Source: Rhodococcus sp. B7740 (GTDB taxonomy: Bacteria; Actinomycetota; Actinomycetes; Mycobacteriales; Mycobacteriaceae). Taken from it: 64,000 nt of DNA. Below, in pieces: positions 8,393 through 20,146 of this stretch. Positions within the stretch are counted from its first letter, which is position 1, and each line of letters begins with the position of its first letter. The position numbers and the translations under genes were made by a program. The notes under the pieces were generated by a model, which was not told where the DNA came from, ran no database searches, and worked only from the letters and a program-made list of their open reading frames with translations. The DNA is taken from the NCBI RefSeq assembly GCF_000954115.1, contig NZ_CP010797.1, positions 3,472,001 to 3,536,000 of the forward strand, in the 5' to 3' direction.

Positions 8393-9264
8393 CGATCTCG
8401 GCAGATCATCACCGGGCAGTGGGCATGCCTGGTGAGGTTGCTGCTGGTCGATCCGAACAACGTTCTGGCGACCACCCCCCGTCCGTGACTGCCCACCACC
8501 ACGAGCCCGGCCCGCCTGGACAGTTCGATCAGAATGTGCGCGGGATTGCCGCGCCGCACAACGTGTTCGACGGTGACATCGGGATACTTCTCGCTCCATC
8601 CCGCGAGACATTCGGCCAGTACCAGTCGCTCGTCGCTCTCGCCGCCGTCGGGCGATCCAGGCATGGACAGTGGCGTGCCCTGGGACAACGAATTCCACGT
8701 GTGCGCGGCGATCAGCGGGACCCCGAACAACGAGGCAAGATCGAACGCCTGCTCCACCGCGGCCTCACTCGTCGCGCTGCCGTCGATACCCACCAGGACG
8801 GGCGCGTCGTCGGACTCTGTCCCCTGCCTCCACACGACCACCGGACACAATGCAGAGTTCGCGGTCTTCTGCGCAGTGCTCCCGAACAGCGTCGTCACGA
8901 TGGGACCCGAACCGGCGTTGCCGACCACGACCATGCGCGCGGTGCGCGAGAGCTCGACCATCATCGCCGATGCGGCCCCCTCTTCCACGGAGGTGGTCAC
9001 TGTCACGACCGGATGCCGGGCGAGTACCGCGGTGGCGACTTCGGTGACGACACGCTCACACGCTCGACGCTGCTCGTCCCACACCTCGACGGGAATTGCC
9101 AGGGCCGCCTCACCCATGTACAACGCCGGTTCCTGCACCGCCCCTGCCACATGCAGAGGCGAGTTCGTTCGCTCGGCAACGTCGGCCGCCCACTGAGCCG
9201 CCGACGTGCTACTGGGTGAACCATCCACGCCGACAACGATTCTCTGATGTTGCGCCAGGATCAT
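8389..9264 (-). CDS. Universal stress protein, tandem domain
   Basis: 291-residue double UspA protein in which both nucleotide loops are intact: VVGNAGSGPIVTTLFGSTAQ in domain one and VVGSHGRGVVARTLFGSTSSN in domain two, each with G-2x-G-9x-G-S. The ATG at 9264 has AGGGA seven bases upstream; an in-frame ATG at 9282 lacks one. It is coupled by ATGA overlap to the split-barrel gene and transcribed divergently from another USP, with DosR-like sites in the 255-base gap. Of the five USPs here, this one looks most likely to bind ATP in both halves. Confidence 0.88.
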   Translation of the reverse strand: MILAQHQRIVVGVDGSPSSTSAAQWAADVAERTNSPLHVAGAVQEPALYMGEAALAIPVEVWDEQRRACERVVTEVATAVLARHPVVTVTTSVEEGAASAMMVELSRTARMVVVGNAGSGPIVTTLFGSTAQKTANSALCPVVVWRQGTESDDAPVLVGIDGSATSEAAVEQAFDLASLFGVPLIAAHTWNSLSQGTPLSMPGSPDGGESDERLVLAECLAGWSEKYPDVTVEHVVRRGNPAHILIELSRRAGLVVVGSHGRGVVARTLFGSTSSNLTRHAHCPVMICRDR

Positions 9265-9420
9265 GATCGATTCCCTATCCATCACACGGGCCGTGCGACT
9301 GTTCGTCCGTTCCGGATTCTCGGTCCATTGCACTACGTGGCGGCCGAGGGACCACAGAGCATTAGGTCCTCACTTTTCGGATCGGAACGTCGCCTTCGGC
9401 GGGTCGTCCTGGAACCGAGC

Positions 9421-9436
9421 AGGGACTTCGTGCCCT
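9421..9436 (+). promoter_or_regulatory. Candidate DosR box
   Basis: AGGGACTTCGTGCCCT has a perfect GGGACT left half and a GCCC right half at the expected spacing. It ends 83 bases before the ATG of the plus-strand USP. Further GGGACC and GGTCC half-sites occur near 9348-9369, closer to the minus-strand USP start at 9264. The divergent gap 9265-9519 contains no gene. Confidence 0.5.
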
Positions 9437-9519
9437 ACAACCGGAGACGGCCGTGACGTTGGAATGGCAGAACCCCTCCGACACGGGTCGGGCCCTCGAT
9501 GGATGCGGAGAACGACGAC

Positions 9520-10359
9520 ATGACGTACGCACACACTGCACCGACGGTCGATTCGACACCGAAGGTCAACGAGCACGCGTCCACGATCGCCGTGGGAATC
9601 GATGGTTCCGACGGATCGATCGGGGCGTTGGCCTGGGCCGCGGGAATTGCGCGCACCACCGGGTCGAAGCTGCACATCGTGCATGCCCTCGGAGTGCACG
9701 GTCTCGGCGTGCACGGTCTCGGAGTCTCTCGCTCCGAGGGACGCAGGTTGCTCAGGGCGGCGGCTCACACAGTGGACCGGATTGCGCCCGACGTCGGCGT
9801 CGACACCGTTCTGACCGATCAGACCATTGCACAGTATCTGCACCATCGGTCGTCGGCGGTGATCGATCTCGCGGTGATCGGGGTGAGAAGTTCCACTCCG
9901 ACGAAGGATGCATTGTTCGGGCACAACGCAACTCGCATCGTTGCGGGGATTCGCTGCCCGATCGTCGTGTGGCGACCGTACCCCTTCACGATCCGTTGCT
10001 CCTCACCGATCGTGGTCGGCGTGGACGAGTCCGAGTCATCCATTCATGCTCTCGCGCTTGCCTTCTGGTTCGCCGAGACGTGGGGCTCGCCGGTGCACGC
10101 ACTCCACTTGTCCTCGCACAGCTCGCTCGACTGGCTGCGCGCGCGGACCGGTGAGGTTGCCGCCCGCCATCCGCACGTCGATCTGCACCTGCATTGCCTC
10201 GGCACATCGACCGCCGAGCAACTCCGTAGAGAGTCCGTCGACGCGCGACTGGTGGTGGTCGGCAGCCACGGCTGCGGCCTGGCCGTGGGAGCAGTGCGTG
10301 GCTCGACCGTTCAGCGCTTGGTCCGCTCCGCACGCGGACCACTCCTGGTTGTTCCGTAG
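9520..10359 (+). CDS. Universal stress protein, tandem domain, degenerate first half
   Basis: 279 residues, two UspA domains. Domain one starts VGIDGSDGS but its loop (VIGVRSSTPTKDALFGHN) lacks the standard glycines, so it probably does not bind ATP. Domain two ends VVGSHGCGLAVGAVRGSTVQ, which is intact. The start at 9520 is chosen for GGAGA nine bases upstream; an ATG at 9499 lacks a site. Residues near 65-76 repeat GVHGL in place of the usual loop, encoded by a 15-bp tandem duplication. It is convergent with the nitroreductase gene. Confidence 0.85.
   Translation: MTYAHTAPTVDSTPKVNEHASTIAVGIDGSDGSIGALAWAAGIARTTGSKLHIVHALGVHGLGVHGLGVSRSEGRRLLRAAAHTVDRIAPDVGVDTVLTDQTIAQYLHHRSSAVIDLAVIGVRSSTPTKDALFGHNATRIVAGIRCPIVVWRPYPFTIRCSSPIVVGVDESESSIHALALAFWFAETWGSPVHALHLSSHSSLDWLRARTGEVAARHPHVDLHLHCLGTSTAEQLRRESVDARLVVVGSHGCGLAVGAVRGSTVQRLVRSARGPLLVVP
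9694..9722 (+). repeat. In-frame 15-bp tandem duplication within a USP gene
   Basis: GTGCACGGTCTCGG occurs at 9694-9707 and again at 9709-9722, a 15-base period that adds one GVHGL unit to the protein without shifting the frame. Confidence 0.8.
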
Positions 10360-10429
10360 GCAGATCCGACGCGCACGACGACGGCAGGCGGAGCGGTTCG
10401 GCGCCAGGACGTTCCAGCAGCGGGATGAT

Positions 10430-11446
10430 TCAGTGCGCTCGATCTCGACGCGCTCGTGTGGAATTGTCGGCGGCGATCGACAGCACCGACGACACTGCTC
10501 GTCGCGGGGTCCGGCGGGGAGAGCCGGTCATGGGAACGCCGATCCGAATGAGAACTTGCGGTACTCCGCCCCGCGGCGCGAGGGATTCGACCACACGACG
10601 GCTGCCGGACTGTTCGGTCATGTGCGTCAACGGGCACGTCGCCAATCCGTCTGCTGTCGCCGCGAGGAGGATCGACGACAGAGCTTGTCCGCACTGCAAC
10701 CAGTCGATGCGTCCGTCCGATGCAGTACTGAGCAGAACCACAGTGGACTCGTCGGTGACGTACTCGCGTTCGACTGTTCTGTCGGCTTCTCGCGGTTCGG
10801 GAAACCGCCGGTTGATCGGCACTCTCGACGCTTGCGCGCGGCTGATCAGCGCTTCGGGCGGTATGCCGCCGGACTTCATCGAGTGGCCCGCCCACCACCT
10901 GATCTCCGCCTGATACGTCGCATCGTACTTTCGCACTGCCGCACTGAGTTCGGATGCCTTCGCCAGCGTCGTCCTGGCCTGACTCGACAGGACGGTGATT
11001 GCCGTGTCGTAGCGCGCACACGCCTGAAGCACGTACCGAGTCAGGATTCGATCGTCGCCTACCGGGCCGAACGTCCGGCGATCCGAGTGGCGGCGATTGA
11101 TCGCAGTCAACAGGTCGAATTCGTGGGACCGAGGATGCGCATCGTGGACGAAATGCACATGCGCGAGGTGATCCGACCTGCCCGCCGAGGGCAACAGGTC
11201 GATATCGGTAGACCAGCGAAAGGCAGCGGCGGCCCGACGAAGGTGGTCGAGCGCGGCGCCACAGCTGATCACCATCTGACGCTCGGTGGGGTCGATGACG
11301 TCCAGCAGCCGGCTCGGATCGGTGAACAGATCGAGCCCGCGATCGGAATACACCCACCTCCACGGCTGACTGTTGTGCACCGACGGTGCCCGACAGGCCA
11401 GTTCGACCAACATCTCCACCACGGCCGAATCCGGCTGTTCGTTCAT
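10430..11446 (-). CDS. Acg-like nitroreductase-family protein
   Basis: 338 residues, close to the length of M. tuberculosis Acg (Rv2032), a DosR-induced member of the nitroreductase superfamily. The N-terminal APSVHNSQPW is the typical FMN-contact start of the fold. A second element, QCGQALSSILLAATADGLATCPLTHMTE near residues 260-287, matches the Acg-type repeat of half a nitroreductase fold. Acg-type proteins bind FMN tightly but have a lid that blocks the active site, so flavin storage is one proposal. The ATG at 11446 has AGGAGAG upstream. It is divergent from dosR, across a 166-base gap. Confidence 0.82.
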   Translation of the reverse strand: MNEQPDSAVVEMLVELACRAPSVHNSQPWRWVYSDRGLDLFTDPSRLLDVIDPTERQMVISCGAALDHLRRAAAAFRWSTDIDLLPSAGRSDHLAHVHFVHDAHPRSHEFDLLTAINRRHSDRRTFGPVGDDRILTRYVLQACARYDTAITVLSSQARTTLAKASELSAAVRKYDATYQAEIRWWAGHSMKSGGIPPEALISRAQASRVPINRRFPEPREADRTVEREYVTDESTVVLLSTASDGRIDWLQCGQALSSILLAATADGLATCPLTHMTEQSGSRRVVESLAPRGGVPQVLIRIGVPMTGSPRRTPRRAVSSVLSIAADNSTRARRDRAH

Positions 11447-11490
11447 CTTCTCTCCTCGAACGTGCACCGCCAGGCGATGACTGCCCCTCA

Positions 11491-11519
11491 CTGTCGGCCT
11501 CGCACGCGTTGGCCGACAG
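11491..11519. promoter_or_regulatory. 9-bp inverted repeat between the Acg-like gene and dosR
   Basis: CTGTCGGCC at 11491-11499 and GGCCGACAG at 11511-11519 form a perfect inverted repeat with an 11-base spacer, midway between two divergent starts. It does not match the DosR consensus. It may bind another regulator or form a hairpin. A weak DosR-like GGGCACTAAGGC lies near 11543. Confidence 0.35.
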
Positions 11520-11581
11520 AGCCTTTCGTCACTCGTAACAGGGCACTAAGGCGATGAGGTCCAGGTGGCAGGCGGTACTAG

Positions 11582-14008
<2,427 letters not shown>

Positions 14009-14047
14009 CGGTGTCGAGCACTCATGTGTCATCCGATCAGGATTTCG

Positions 14048-14061
14048 GTGACCAACGGCCC
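14048..14061 (+). promoter_or_regulatory. Candidate DosR box
   Basis: GTGACCAACGGCCC, preceded by TTTCG, matches 10 of the 14 core DosR positions and lies 131 bases upstream of the next USP start. It is the best palindrome in the gap between dosS and that gene. Confidence 0.45.
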
Positions 14062-14192
14062 TCGTGCGAGTGGAGTTCGGTGACCTAGCGTCGAACGGAC
14101 CCACTCCGAACCACCGGGTCGACACGACATTCCGCTTCGACTCCGTTGAACGAGTGTCGTGCACTTGTCGACCATCGGCCCCGGAGACCTCG

Positions 14193-15113
14193 ATGCACAC
14201 CCTCGTCGACCGCAGTCTTATCGTCGTCGGTACGGACGGCTCGACCACCGCACTCGGAGCCGTCCGGTGGGCGGCAGGCGAGGCAGCGGCGCGACAGGTC
14301 CCATTGAGAATCGTGCACGTGGCACCGCCGCACGATCCGGACCCGATGTTCGGAGCACCGGACCCCGAGCGCGACTTCGGCGGAGACGTTCTCCTGGATG
14401 CGTCGGCTGCCGCACTCGAGACCGCACGCGATTGCGTCATCGCGCCGCAGTACAGACGGGGCGATGTCCGCTCCGTACTGCGTCGTGAGGCGTCGGACTC
14501 CGGGCTGCTGGTGCTGGGATCGGTCGGACGGGACAGATTGGGTTCTCTCCTGCTCGGATGGACGGCGACGGAACTCGCCGTCACCGCTCCCTGCTCGGTC
14601 GTGTTCGTGACATCGCATCCGGACGTGACTGCACCGACGGCGTCCGTCGTATCGCGCGTGCGTCCGGTGCTGGCCGTTCTCGGCGGCGCGGAGGACACGT
14701 GGGGCGAGTGGGACATGATCGTCGCGGCGGCAGTTCGGGAGGCCCGCCTGCGTTGCACCACCGTCCTCCTCGCTTCCTCGGCAGACCCCCACGGCGGACG
14801 TACCGGACCCGACCTGTCGGAACGAATCGCCCAGTGGCACGAAGAGGGACCCGATGTCCGAATCGACTCGGTCAGCAGGAGAAGAAACCTGCCCGAATTT
14901 GCCTTGTCGCTGTCGCACGCAGCTCGATTGGTGGTCGTCGGCCCACCCGAACACGACCGAGTTCACCCACTCGGCACCATGGGTAGGACCGTCCACACCC
15001 TGCTGCACAGCTCCGGTCGGCCGGTGATGATCGTTCGCAACAGTCCGATCGGAGAGCCGAGGTCCGCCGCCGACGCATCGCCTTCCTCGCTGTCCGCAGG
15101 CCACACCGACTGA
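14193..15113 (+). CDS. Universal stress protein, tandem domain, degenerate loops
   Basis: 306 residues. The first UspA domain starts VVGTDGSTTA and has LGSVGRDRLGSLLLGWTAT, in which the final small residue after glycine is Trp. The second domain opens VLAVLGGAEDT rather than VGIDGS, and its loop VVGPPEHDRVHPLGTMGRT lacks the usual glycines. ATP binding by domain two is therefore doubtful. The ATG at 14193 has GGAGA five bases upstream. A Ser/Ala-rich tail of about 25 residues follows the fold. It is the last member of the dormancy island and lies directly after dosRS. Confidence 0.8.
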   Translation: MHTLVDRSLIVVGTDGSTTALGAVRWAAGEAAARQVPLRIVHVAPPHDPDPMFGAPDPERDFGGDVLLDASAAALETARDCVIAPQYRRGDVRSVLRREASDSGLLVLGSVGRDRLGSLLLGWTATELAVTAPCSVVFVTSHPDVTAPTASVVSRVRPVLAVLGGAEDTWGEWDMIVAAAVREARLRCTTVLLASSADPHGGRTGPDLSERIAQWHEEGPDVRIDSVSRRRNLPEFALSLSHAARLVVVGPPEHDRVHPLGTMGRTVHTLLHSSGRPVMIVRNSPIGEPRSAADASPSSLSAGHTD

Positions 15114-15200
15114 CGATGCCGAGCGGATACGGGTTTAGGCTTGATCGCGACAGCAGCCCGGGACTCGAGGTTGCGAAACGACCAGCAGTTCAGGAGCGTC

Positions 15201-16949
15201 ATGACGACCCCGCAGAATCCGTCGGAAGAGAAGAATTCGCCGAACGACCCCACTGCCGCCGAGGTCGACGTCAAGCCACGCAGTCGCGACGTCACCGACG
15301 GACTGGAGAAGACCGCCGCCCGCGGCATGCTCCGCGCCGTCGGAATGGGCGACGACGACTGGGGCAAGTCCCAGATCGGTGTCGCGTCCTCGTGGAACGA
15401 GATCACCCCGTGCAACCTCTCGCTCGAACGTCTGGCGAAGGCAGTCAAGAAGGGCGTCCACGCTGCCGGTGGCTACCCGCTGGAATTCGGCACCATTTCG
15501 GTGTCCGACGGAATCTCGATGGGACACGAGGGCATGCACTTCTCGTTGGTCTCACGTGAGGTGATCGCCGACAGCGTCGAAACCGTCATCAGCGCAGAAC
15601 GTCTCGACGGTTCCGTCCTGCTCGCCGGTTGCGACAAGTCGCTGCCCGGAATGCTCATGGCCGCAGCACGTCTGGACCTGGCGAGCGTGTTCCTCTACGC
15701 AGGCTCCACATTGCCCGGCTTCGCCACGCTGTCCGACGGCAGCGAGCATCAGGTGACGATCATCGACGCCTTCGAGGCCGTGGGCGCGTGTTCGCGCGGA
15801 CTGATGTCACGAGCCGACGTCGACACCATCGAACGCGCCATCTGCCCCGGCGAAGGTGCCTGCGGCGGAATGTACACCGCGAACACTATGGCCAGCGCAG
15901 CCGAAGCGATGGGAATGTCGTTGCCCGGCAGTGCATCTCCCCCGGCTCCCGATCGTCGACGCGACGGATTCGCACACGCCAGCGGCGAGGCCGTCGTCGA
16001 TCTTCTGCGACGCGGTATTCGCACCAGCGACATCCTCACCAAGGAAGCCTTCGAGAACGCCATCGCCGTCGTCATGGCATTCGGCGGCTCGACCAACGCG
16101 GTGCTGCACCTGCTCGCGATCGCCCACGAGGCGCAGGTGGATCTGACCCTCGCCGATTTCACCCGCGTCGGCGCGAAGGTGCCGCACCTGGCCGACGTCA
16201 AGCCCTTCGGCAAGCACGTCATGACCGACGTCGACGCGATCGGCGGAGTTCCCGTGGTCATGAAGGCTCTGCTCGACGCCGGCCTGATGCACGGCGACTG
16301 CATGACGGTCACCGGAAAGACCTTGGCGCAGAACCTCGCTCACATCGCACCCCCGGACCCCGACGGCAAGGTACTGCGCGCACTCGACAAGCCGATCCAC
16401 CCGACGGGCGGCATCACCATCCTCGAAGGATCGCTCGCCCCCGGCGGGGCCGTGGTCAAGTCCGCAGGCTTCGACTCCGACGTCTTCGTCGGCACCGCAC
16501 GAGTTTTCGAGCGTGAACGCGCGGCCATGGACGCCCTCGAAGACGGCACCATCGCAGCGGGCGACGTCGTGGTCATCCGCTACGAGGGACCCAAGGGTGG
16601 GCCGGGGATGCGCGAGATGCTCGCGATCACCGGAGCCATCAAGGGTGCCGGACTCGGCAAGGACGTCCTGCTGCTCACCGACGGCCGATTCTCGGGCGGC
16701 ACCACGGGCCTGTGCGTCGGACACGTGGCACCCGAGGCAGTCGACGGCGGTCCCATCGCCTTCGTCCGCGACGGTGACCAGATCCGACTCGACGTGGGCA
16801 AGGGCACCCTCGACCTGCTCGTCGACGCAGCCGAATTGGACACCCGCGCACAGGGCTGGGCACCACTGCCGCCCCGCTACACCCGAGGAGTACTGGCCAA
16901 GTACTCCAAGCTGGTGGGTTCGGCATCGAACGGTGCGGTGCTGATCTAG
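15201..16949 (+). CDS. ilvD: Dihydroxy-acid dehydratase
   Basis: 582 residues. Converts 2,3-dihydroxy-isovalerate and -methylvalerate to the 2-oxo acids in valine, leucine and isoleucine synthesis. Iron-sulfur ligand motifs are present: a Cys in [22 protein letters not shown], and [15 protein letters not shown]. The C-terminal [16 protein letters not shown] is the family signature. The ATG at 15201 has CAGGAG seven bases upstream; about 25 residues of Pro/Glu-rich extension precede the conserved core. It stands alone, between the last USP and a repeat-bearing intergenic region. Confidence 0.95.
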   Translation: MTTPQNPSEEKNSPNDPTAAEVDVKPRSRDVTDGLEKTAARGMLRAVGMGDDDWGKSQIGVASSWNEITPCNLSLERLAKAVKKGVHAAGGYPLEFGTISVSDGISMGHEGMHFSLVSREVIADSVETVISAERLDGSVLLAGCDKSLPGMLMAAARLDLASVFLYAGSTLPGFATLSDGSEHQVTIIDAFEAVGACSRGLMSRADVDTIERAICPGEGACGGMYTANTMASAAEAMGMSLPGSASPPAPDRRRDGFAHASGEAVVDLLRRGIRTSDILTKEAFENAIAVVMAFGGSTNAVLHLLAIAHEAQVDLTLADFTRVGAKVPHLADVKPFGKHVMTDVDAIGGVPVVMKALLDAGLMHGDCMTVTGKTLAQNLAHIAPPDPDGKVLRALDKPIHPTGGITILEGSLAPGGAVVKSAGFDSDVFVGTARVFERERAAMDALEDGTIAAGDVVVIRYEGPKGGPGMREMLAITGAIKGAGLGKDVLLLTDGRFSGGTTGLCVGHVAPEAVDGGPIAFVRDGDQIRLDVGKGTLDLLVDAAELDTRAQGWAPLPPRYTRGVLAKYSKLVGSASNGAVLI

Positions 16950-16965
16950 CACTCACCCCCTGACC

Positions 16966-17096
16966 CCCCGTTTGCGTCAATGGACCACTGCATACGTCTG
17001 AAGAGTGCAAGGGTCCATTGACGCAGCGATGCGCCGAGTGTCAATGGACCACTGCATACGTCTGAGGAGTGCAAGGGTCCATTGACGCAAACGGGG
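16966..17096. repeat. Two 51-bp direct repeats inside a 21-bp inverted repeat
   Basis: Two nearly identical 51-base units (16974-17024 and 17038-17088, two differences) are separated by 13 bases. Each unit begins with GTCAATGGACC and ends with GGTCCATTGAC, so each can fold on itself. The whole block is bounded by a perfect 21-base inverted repeat (16966-16986 and 17076-17096). It fills the 169-base gap between ilvD and a convergent transporter gene. It may be an extragenic palindromic family, a non-autonomous mobile remnant, or a double terminator. Confidence 0.85.
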
Positions 17097-17118
17097 CGGG
17101 CGGGCGGACAGTGAAGAG

Positions 17119-19251
17119 CTACAGCGGCATTGCCCACATGGAGCTCGAGCGTTCCTTGAATGCGGTGCAGTTCGCTTGTTGTCTGCTGGCCCGTTGGTAG
17201 AAGGTCTGCAGCGGCGAGGTCGGTTCGACCGGCTCCGGTGCGGGTGCAACCGGAAGGTCGCTCAGTTCGAGCGCAGCGTCGAGAGCTTCCTCGGCCTCGA
17301 CGCGTCGGGTGCGCGCCAGGTTGGACAGGGCGAGCTGGTGGATCGTCACGCGGTCACCGGACTTGCTGTCCACCGTGGCCTGCCGGGCGACGGAGGCGTC
17401 GAGTTCGTACACCTTCGAGGCCAGCTGATAGATGCTGGGACGCTCGAGCTCGGCGTCCACCAGAGCCGGCTCGGCCACGATGCGCGTAGCCGGCGGTGCG
17501 GTCTCCTCGGCGATTCGCAATGCGTGTCGTGCACCGGATTTCTGGGGCTTGGCCGACGGCCGCTCGAGGAGTTGTTCGAGCTCGGCGACCTCTCGATCTG
17601 CTGCCGGATCCTTGGCCGGCGGTGCGACGAAGGGGACGATTGGCTCGAACGCGATCTTCTCCGACGACGCCGTCGCAGTCTTGGCCGGGATGAGCAGCGC
17701 CACGATCACGGTGCCGACACCGAACATCACGGCGGCAACGACACTCGTGTGCACCACCGCGTCACCGAACGCCGCAACGGCATTGGCTTCGAGATTGTCG
17801 GCGAACCCGCTGAGGAATGCATTCTGGTCGCGGATGACGTCGGAGACGATCACCGCACCGGCCAGCGAATCCTGAGACGCGGCAAGCCCTTCCGCCGCCT
17901 GCCCGGTGTACTGTCCGTTCGGTTGCTTGCCGGGGAAGGTCTGCAGAAACCCTTCGATTCCCTGACGGTAGGACGCGGCGAGCACCGATCCGAGCACAGC
18001 GATGCCGAGCGATCCACCGAGTTCGAGGGCGGTGTCGTTGAGGCCGCCGCCGACCCCGAGCTTGCTGTCCGGGAACTCGCCCATGATGGAGTCGGTGCAG
18101 GGCGAGACGGACAGGCCGATTGCGAGACCGAGCAGCGTCAGTACGGGAAGGAAGTCGGAGTACGTCGCCGTCGCGTCGATCCCGATGAGCGAGACGACCG
18201 ATAGCGTTCCCACGACCATGCCTGCGGTGACGGTGATGCGGGGTCCCAGTTTCGGCGTGAGCCACATCGTGATTCCGGATCCGACGAAGACTGCCCCGGC
18301 CAAAGGCAGGAGGTGAATGCCGGTGGACACCGGACCGAAACCAAGTGCGAACTGGAGGTATTGCGCGACGAAGTAGATGGCACCGAAGGTGACGAGGAAG
18401 AAGATCAGCACCGCCAGGGTGGCTCCGCTGAGGACGCGGGACGAGAACATTCGGACGTCGAGCAACGGATTGGGATGGCGCAGTTCCCATCCCACGAAGC
18501 CCAGGACCGACAGCAGCCCGACGAGCGCGAAGTACAACGGCCCGACCGTCCAGCCGAAGTGCATCCCCTCGATGATGGCGTACACGATGGTCGACACGGC
18601 CAGCACTGACAGCAGACCACCGATCCAGTCGATCGCACCCGGGTCGACGGCCCGTGACGGCGGGACCAGTACGACGGCTCCGACGATGGCGGCCAACGCG
18701 ATCGGAACATTGATCAGGAACGTCGAATGCCAGGTGTAGCTCTCGAGAAGCCAGCCCGCCAACAGCGGCCCTGCCGCGATCGCGAGTCCCGAGGTGGCCG
18801 CCCACACGGTGACCGCGGTGGCGCGCTCCCGCTTCGGGAAGGTCGCCACCAGCAACGACAGTGTGGCGGGCATGACGATGGCAGCGGCCACACCCATGAC
18901 GATGCGGGCCAGGATCACCCCGAGGGTGGCATCGGTGAGCGCCCCGGCCACCGAACCGGCGACGAAGATGATGAGACCGATGATCAGAGCGCCACGGCGG
19001 CTGTAGCGATCTCCGATCACACCGCACAGCAACATCAACGACGCGTAGGGGACGGTGTAGCCGTCGATCACCCACTGCAGGTCGCTGCTCGTCAGGCTCA
19101 GGTCGAGTGTCATCGCCGGTGCGGCGACCAGCAGTGACGTGTTGGCCATGACCACGATCAGCAGGCTCAGGCACAGCACCACCAGCGCCGACCAGCGTCG
19201 CGGGTACGGCTTGTGCATGTCTTGGACAGGCGTCATCGCAAGCAGTGTCAT
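17119..19251 (-). CDS. DHA2-family MFS exporter with long C-terminal extension
   Basis: 710 residues. The first 540 look like a 14-helix DHA2 permease: a first helix with ANTSLLVAAPAM, motif A VIGDRYSRRGAL, motif C GPLLAGWLLES, and an extracellular loop near residues 430-480. After the last helix (VIVALLIPAKT) comes about 170 residues of polar, Ala/Glu/Pro-rich cytoplasmic sequence, which is unusual for the family. The extension ends with a two-Cys-free, basic tail apart from one Cys (QQANCTAF). The ATG at 19251 follows a G-rich stretch. Divergent from a TetR gene, so probably repressed by it and induced by a drug or lipid. Confidence 0.85.
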   Translation of the reverse strand: MTLLAMTPVQDMHKPYPRRWSALVVLCLSLLIVVMANTSLLVAAPAMTLDLSLTSSDLQWVIDGYTVPYASLMLLCGVIGDRYSRRGALIIGLIIFVAGSVAGALTDATLGVILARIVMGVAAAIVMPATLSLLVATFPKRERATAVTVWAATSGLAIAAGPLLAGWLLESYTWHSTFLINVPIALAAIVGAVVLVPPSRAVDPGAIDWIGGLLSVLAVSTIVYAIIEGMHFGWTVGPLYFALVGLLSVLGFVGWELRHPNPLLDVRMFSSRVLSGATLAVLIFFLVTFGAIYFVAQYLQFALGFGPVSTGIHLLPLAGAVFVGSGITMWLTPKLGPRITVTAGMVVGTLSVVSLIGIDATATYSDFLPVLTLLGLAIGLSVSPCTDSIMGEFPDSKLGVGGGLNDTALELGGSLGIAVLGSVLAASYRQGIEGFLQTFPGKQPNGQYTGQAAEGLAASQDSLAGAVIVSDVIRDQNAFLSGFADNLEANAVAAFGDAVVHTSVVAAVMFGVGTVIVALLIPAKTATASSEKIAFEPIVPFVAPPAKDPAADREVAELEQLLERPSAKPQKSGARHALRIAEETAPPATRIVAEPALVDAELERPSIYQLASKVYELDASVARQATVDSKSGDRVTIHQLALSNLARTRRVEAEEALDAALELSDLPVAPAPEPVEPTSPLQTFYQRASRQQANCTAFKERSSSMWAMPL

Positions 19252-19290
19252 CGTGTGTTCCCCCCCGTTGGCAAAGTGCGAGACACACCT

Positions 19291-19306
19291 TGCACAGTGC
19301 TGTGCA
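19291..19306. promoter_or_regulatory. Candidate TetR operator
   Basis: TGCACAGTGCTGTGCA is a 7-base inverted repeat with a two-base centre, 40 bases upstream of the exporter start and 84 bases upstream of the TetR start. Its size and position suit a TetR dimer site controlling both genes. Confidence 0.55.
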
Positions 19307-19389
19307 GCTTAGGAAGCATCGGCTAGGATCGGCAATCTTTTGTGGCGGCAGCCACACTGGCCGCCCGCGATCGTGCTAGATGTTGTCCT

Positions 19390-20061
19390 GTGCGCAAGAC
19401 GACGGAGTCGAGTTCGATTGCACGGGACGCAGCAGCGCCGCCCGTGCAACGCCGTGACGCCCGATCCAACCGAGCGCGAATTCTGCACGTTGCGCAAGGG
19501 GTCCTGGCAGACAATCCCGATGCGACCATCAACGATGTCGCCGCTGCTGCAGGAGTGGTCCGGCGAACCGTGTACGCCCACTTCGCCTCTCGCGAAGCTC
19601 TGATCGACGGTATCGCCCTGGAGGCAGCGGACAGCATCTCGGCCGCACTCGGCCGGGTTCCCGCCGCGGACGAATCGGCCGTCACGGTGTTCGTCCGGCA
19701 GACACTCGCTCTGACACGCGTCGGCGATCAGTACCGACTGCTACTCGCCGTTGCGCGAACAGATCTGGGACACAACAGTATTCACGATCTCCTCGGACCG
19801 ATGCGAGAATCGGCCGCCGCCGTCATCCGGCGCGGCCAGCGCGAGGGTGTGTTCTCCTCGTATCTCGCCGCAGAAGTACTGATCCTCAACATCGAGGCGA
19901 TCGCACTGTCGATCCTCGATGCCACCAACGCCGGTGCGATCGGCGACCCGGCGGGAGCGACGACGACGTCGAGCCTGGTGCTGCTGGGAATCGCGCCGGA
20001 CGACGCCGAACGCATCGTCGCCGACATTCGGTCGTCCGACTCGTCGGCCCGCGCCCGCTGA
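19390..20061 (+). CDS. TetR/AcrR-family transcriptional regulator
   Basis: 223 residues from the GTG at 19390. The N-terminal helix-turn-helix is intact: TINDVAAAAGVVRRTVYAHFASREALIDGI, with the YAHF recognition-helix end typical of TetR proteins. The C-terminal ligand domain is Ala-rich and specific to this protein. An in-frame ATG at 19342 would add 16 residues, but that lies in the region between the divergent promoters; the GTG is my choice and not certain. It most likely represses the divergent DHA2 exporter and itself through the palindrome at 19291-19306. Confidence 0.85.
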   Translation: MRKTTESSSIARDAAAPPVQRRDARSNRARILHVAQGVLADNPDATINDVAAAAGVVRRTVYAHFASREALIDGIALEAADSISAALGRVPAADESAVTVFVRQTLALTRVGDQYRLLLAVARTDLGHNSIHDLLGPMRESAAAVIRRGQREGVFSSYLAAEVLILNIEAIALSILDATNAGAIGDPAGATTTSSLVLLGIAPDDAERIVADIRSSDSSARAR

Positions 20062-20085
20062 GAGCCTCACCTACCCCGCGAACGG

Positions 20086-20129
20086 CGAAGGCCCCGTTCG
20101 CGCAACACATCGCGCGAACGGGGCCTTCG
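20086..20129. terminator. Bidirectional hairpin between convergent genes
   Basis: CGAAGGCCCCGTTCGCG at 20086-20102 and its perfect complement at 20113-20129 form a 17-bp stem with a 10-base loop, between the convergent TetR and protease genes. Confidence 0.8.
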
Positions 20130-20146
20130 GTCGAAACCAGGTGGAG

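Noticed and set aside
14074..14094. Second DosR box TTCGGTGACCTAGCGTCGAA upstream of the USP at 14193
   Set aside because: The halves do not align with the GGGAC-N4-GTCCC spacing; only a half-site remains.
15807..16952. 381-codon open frame antisense to ilvD
   Set aside because: Shadow frame of the high-GC ilvD gene, with low-complexity product.
16974..17088. CRISPR array from the two 51-bp repeats
   Set aside because: Only two copies, a 13-base spacer and no cas genes nearby; the repeats are also palindromic at their ends in a way not typical for CRISPR.
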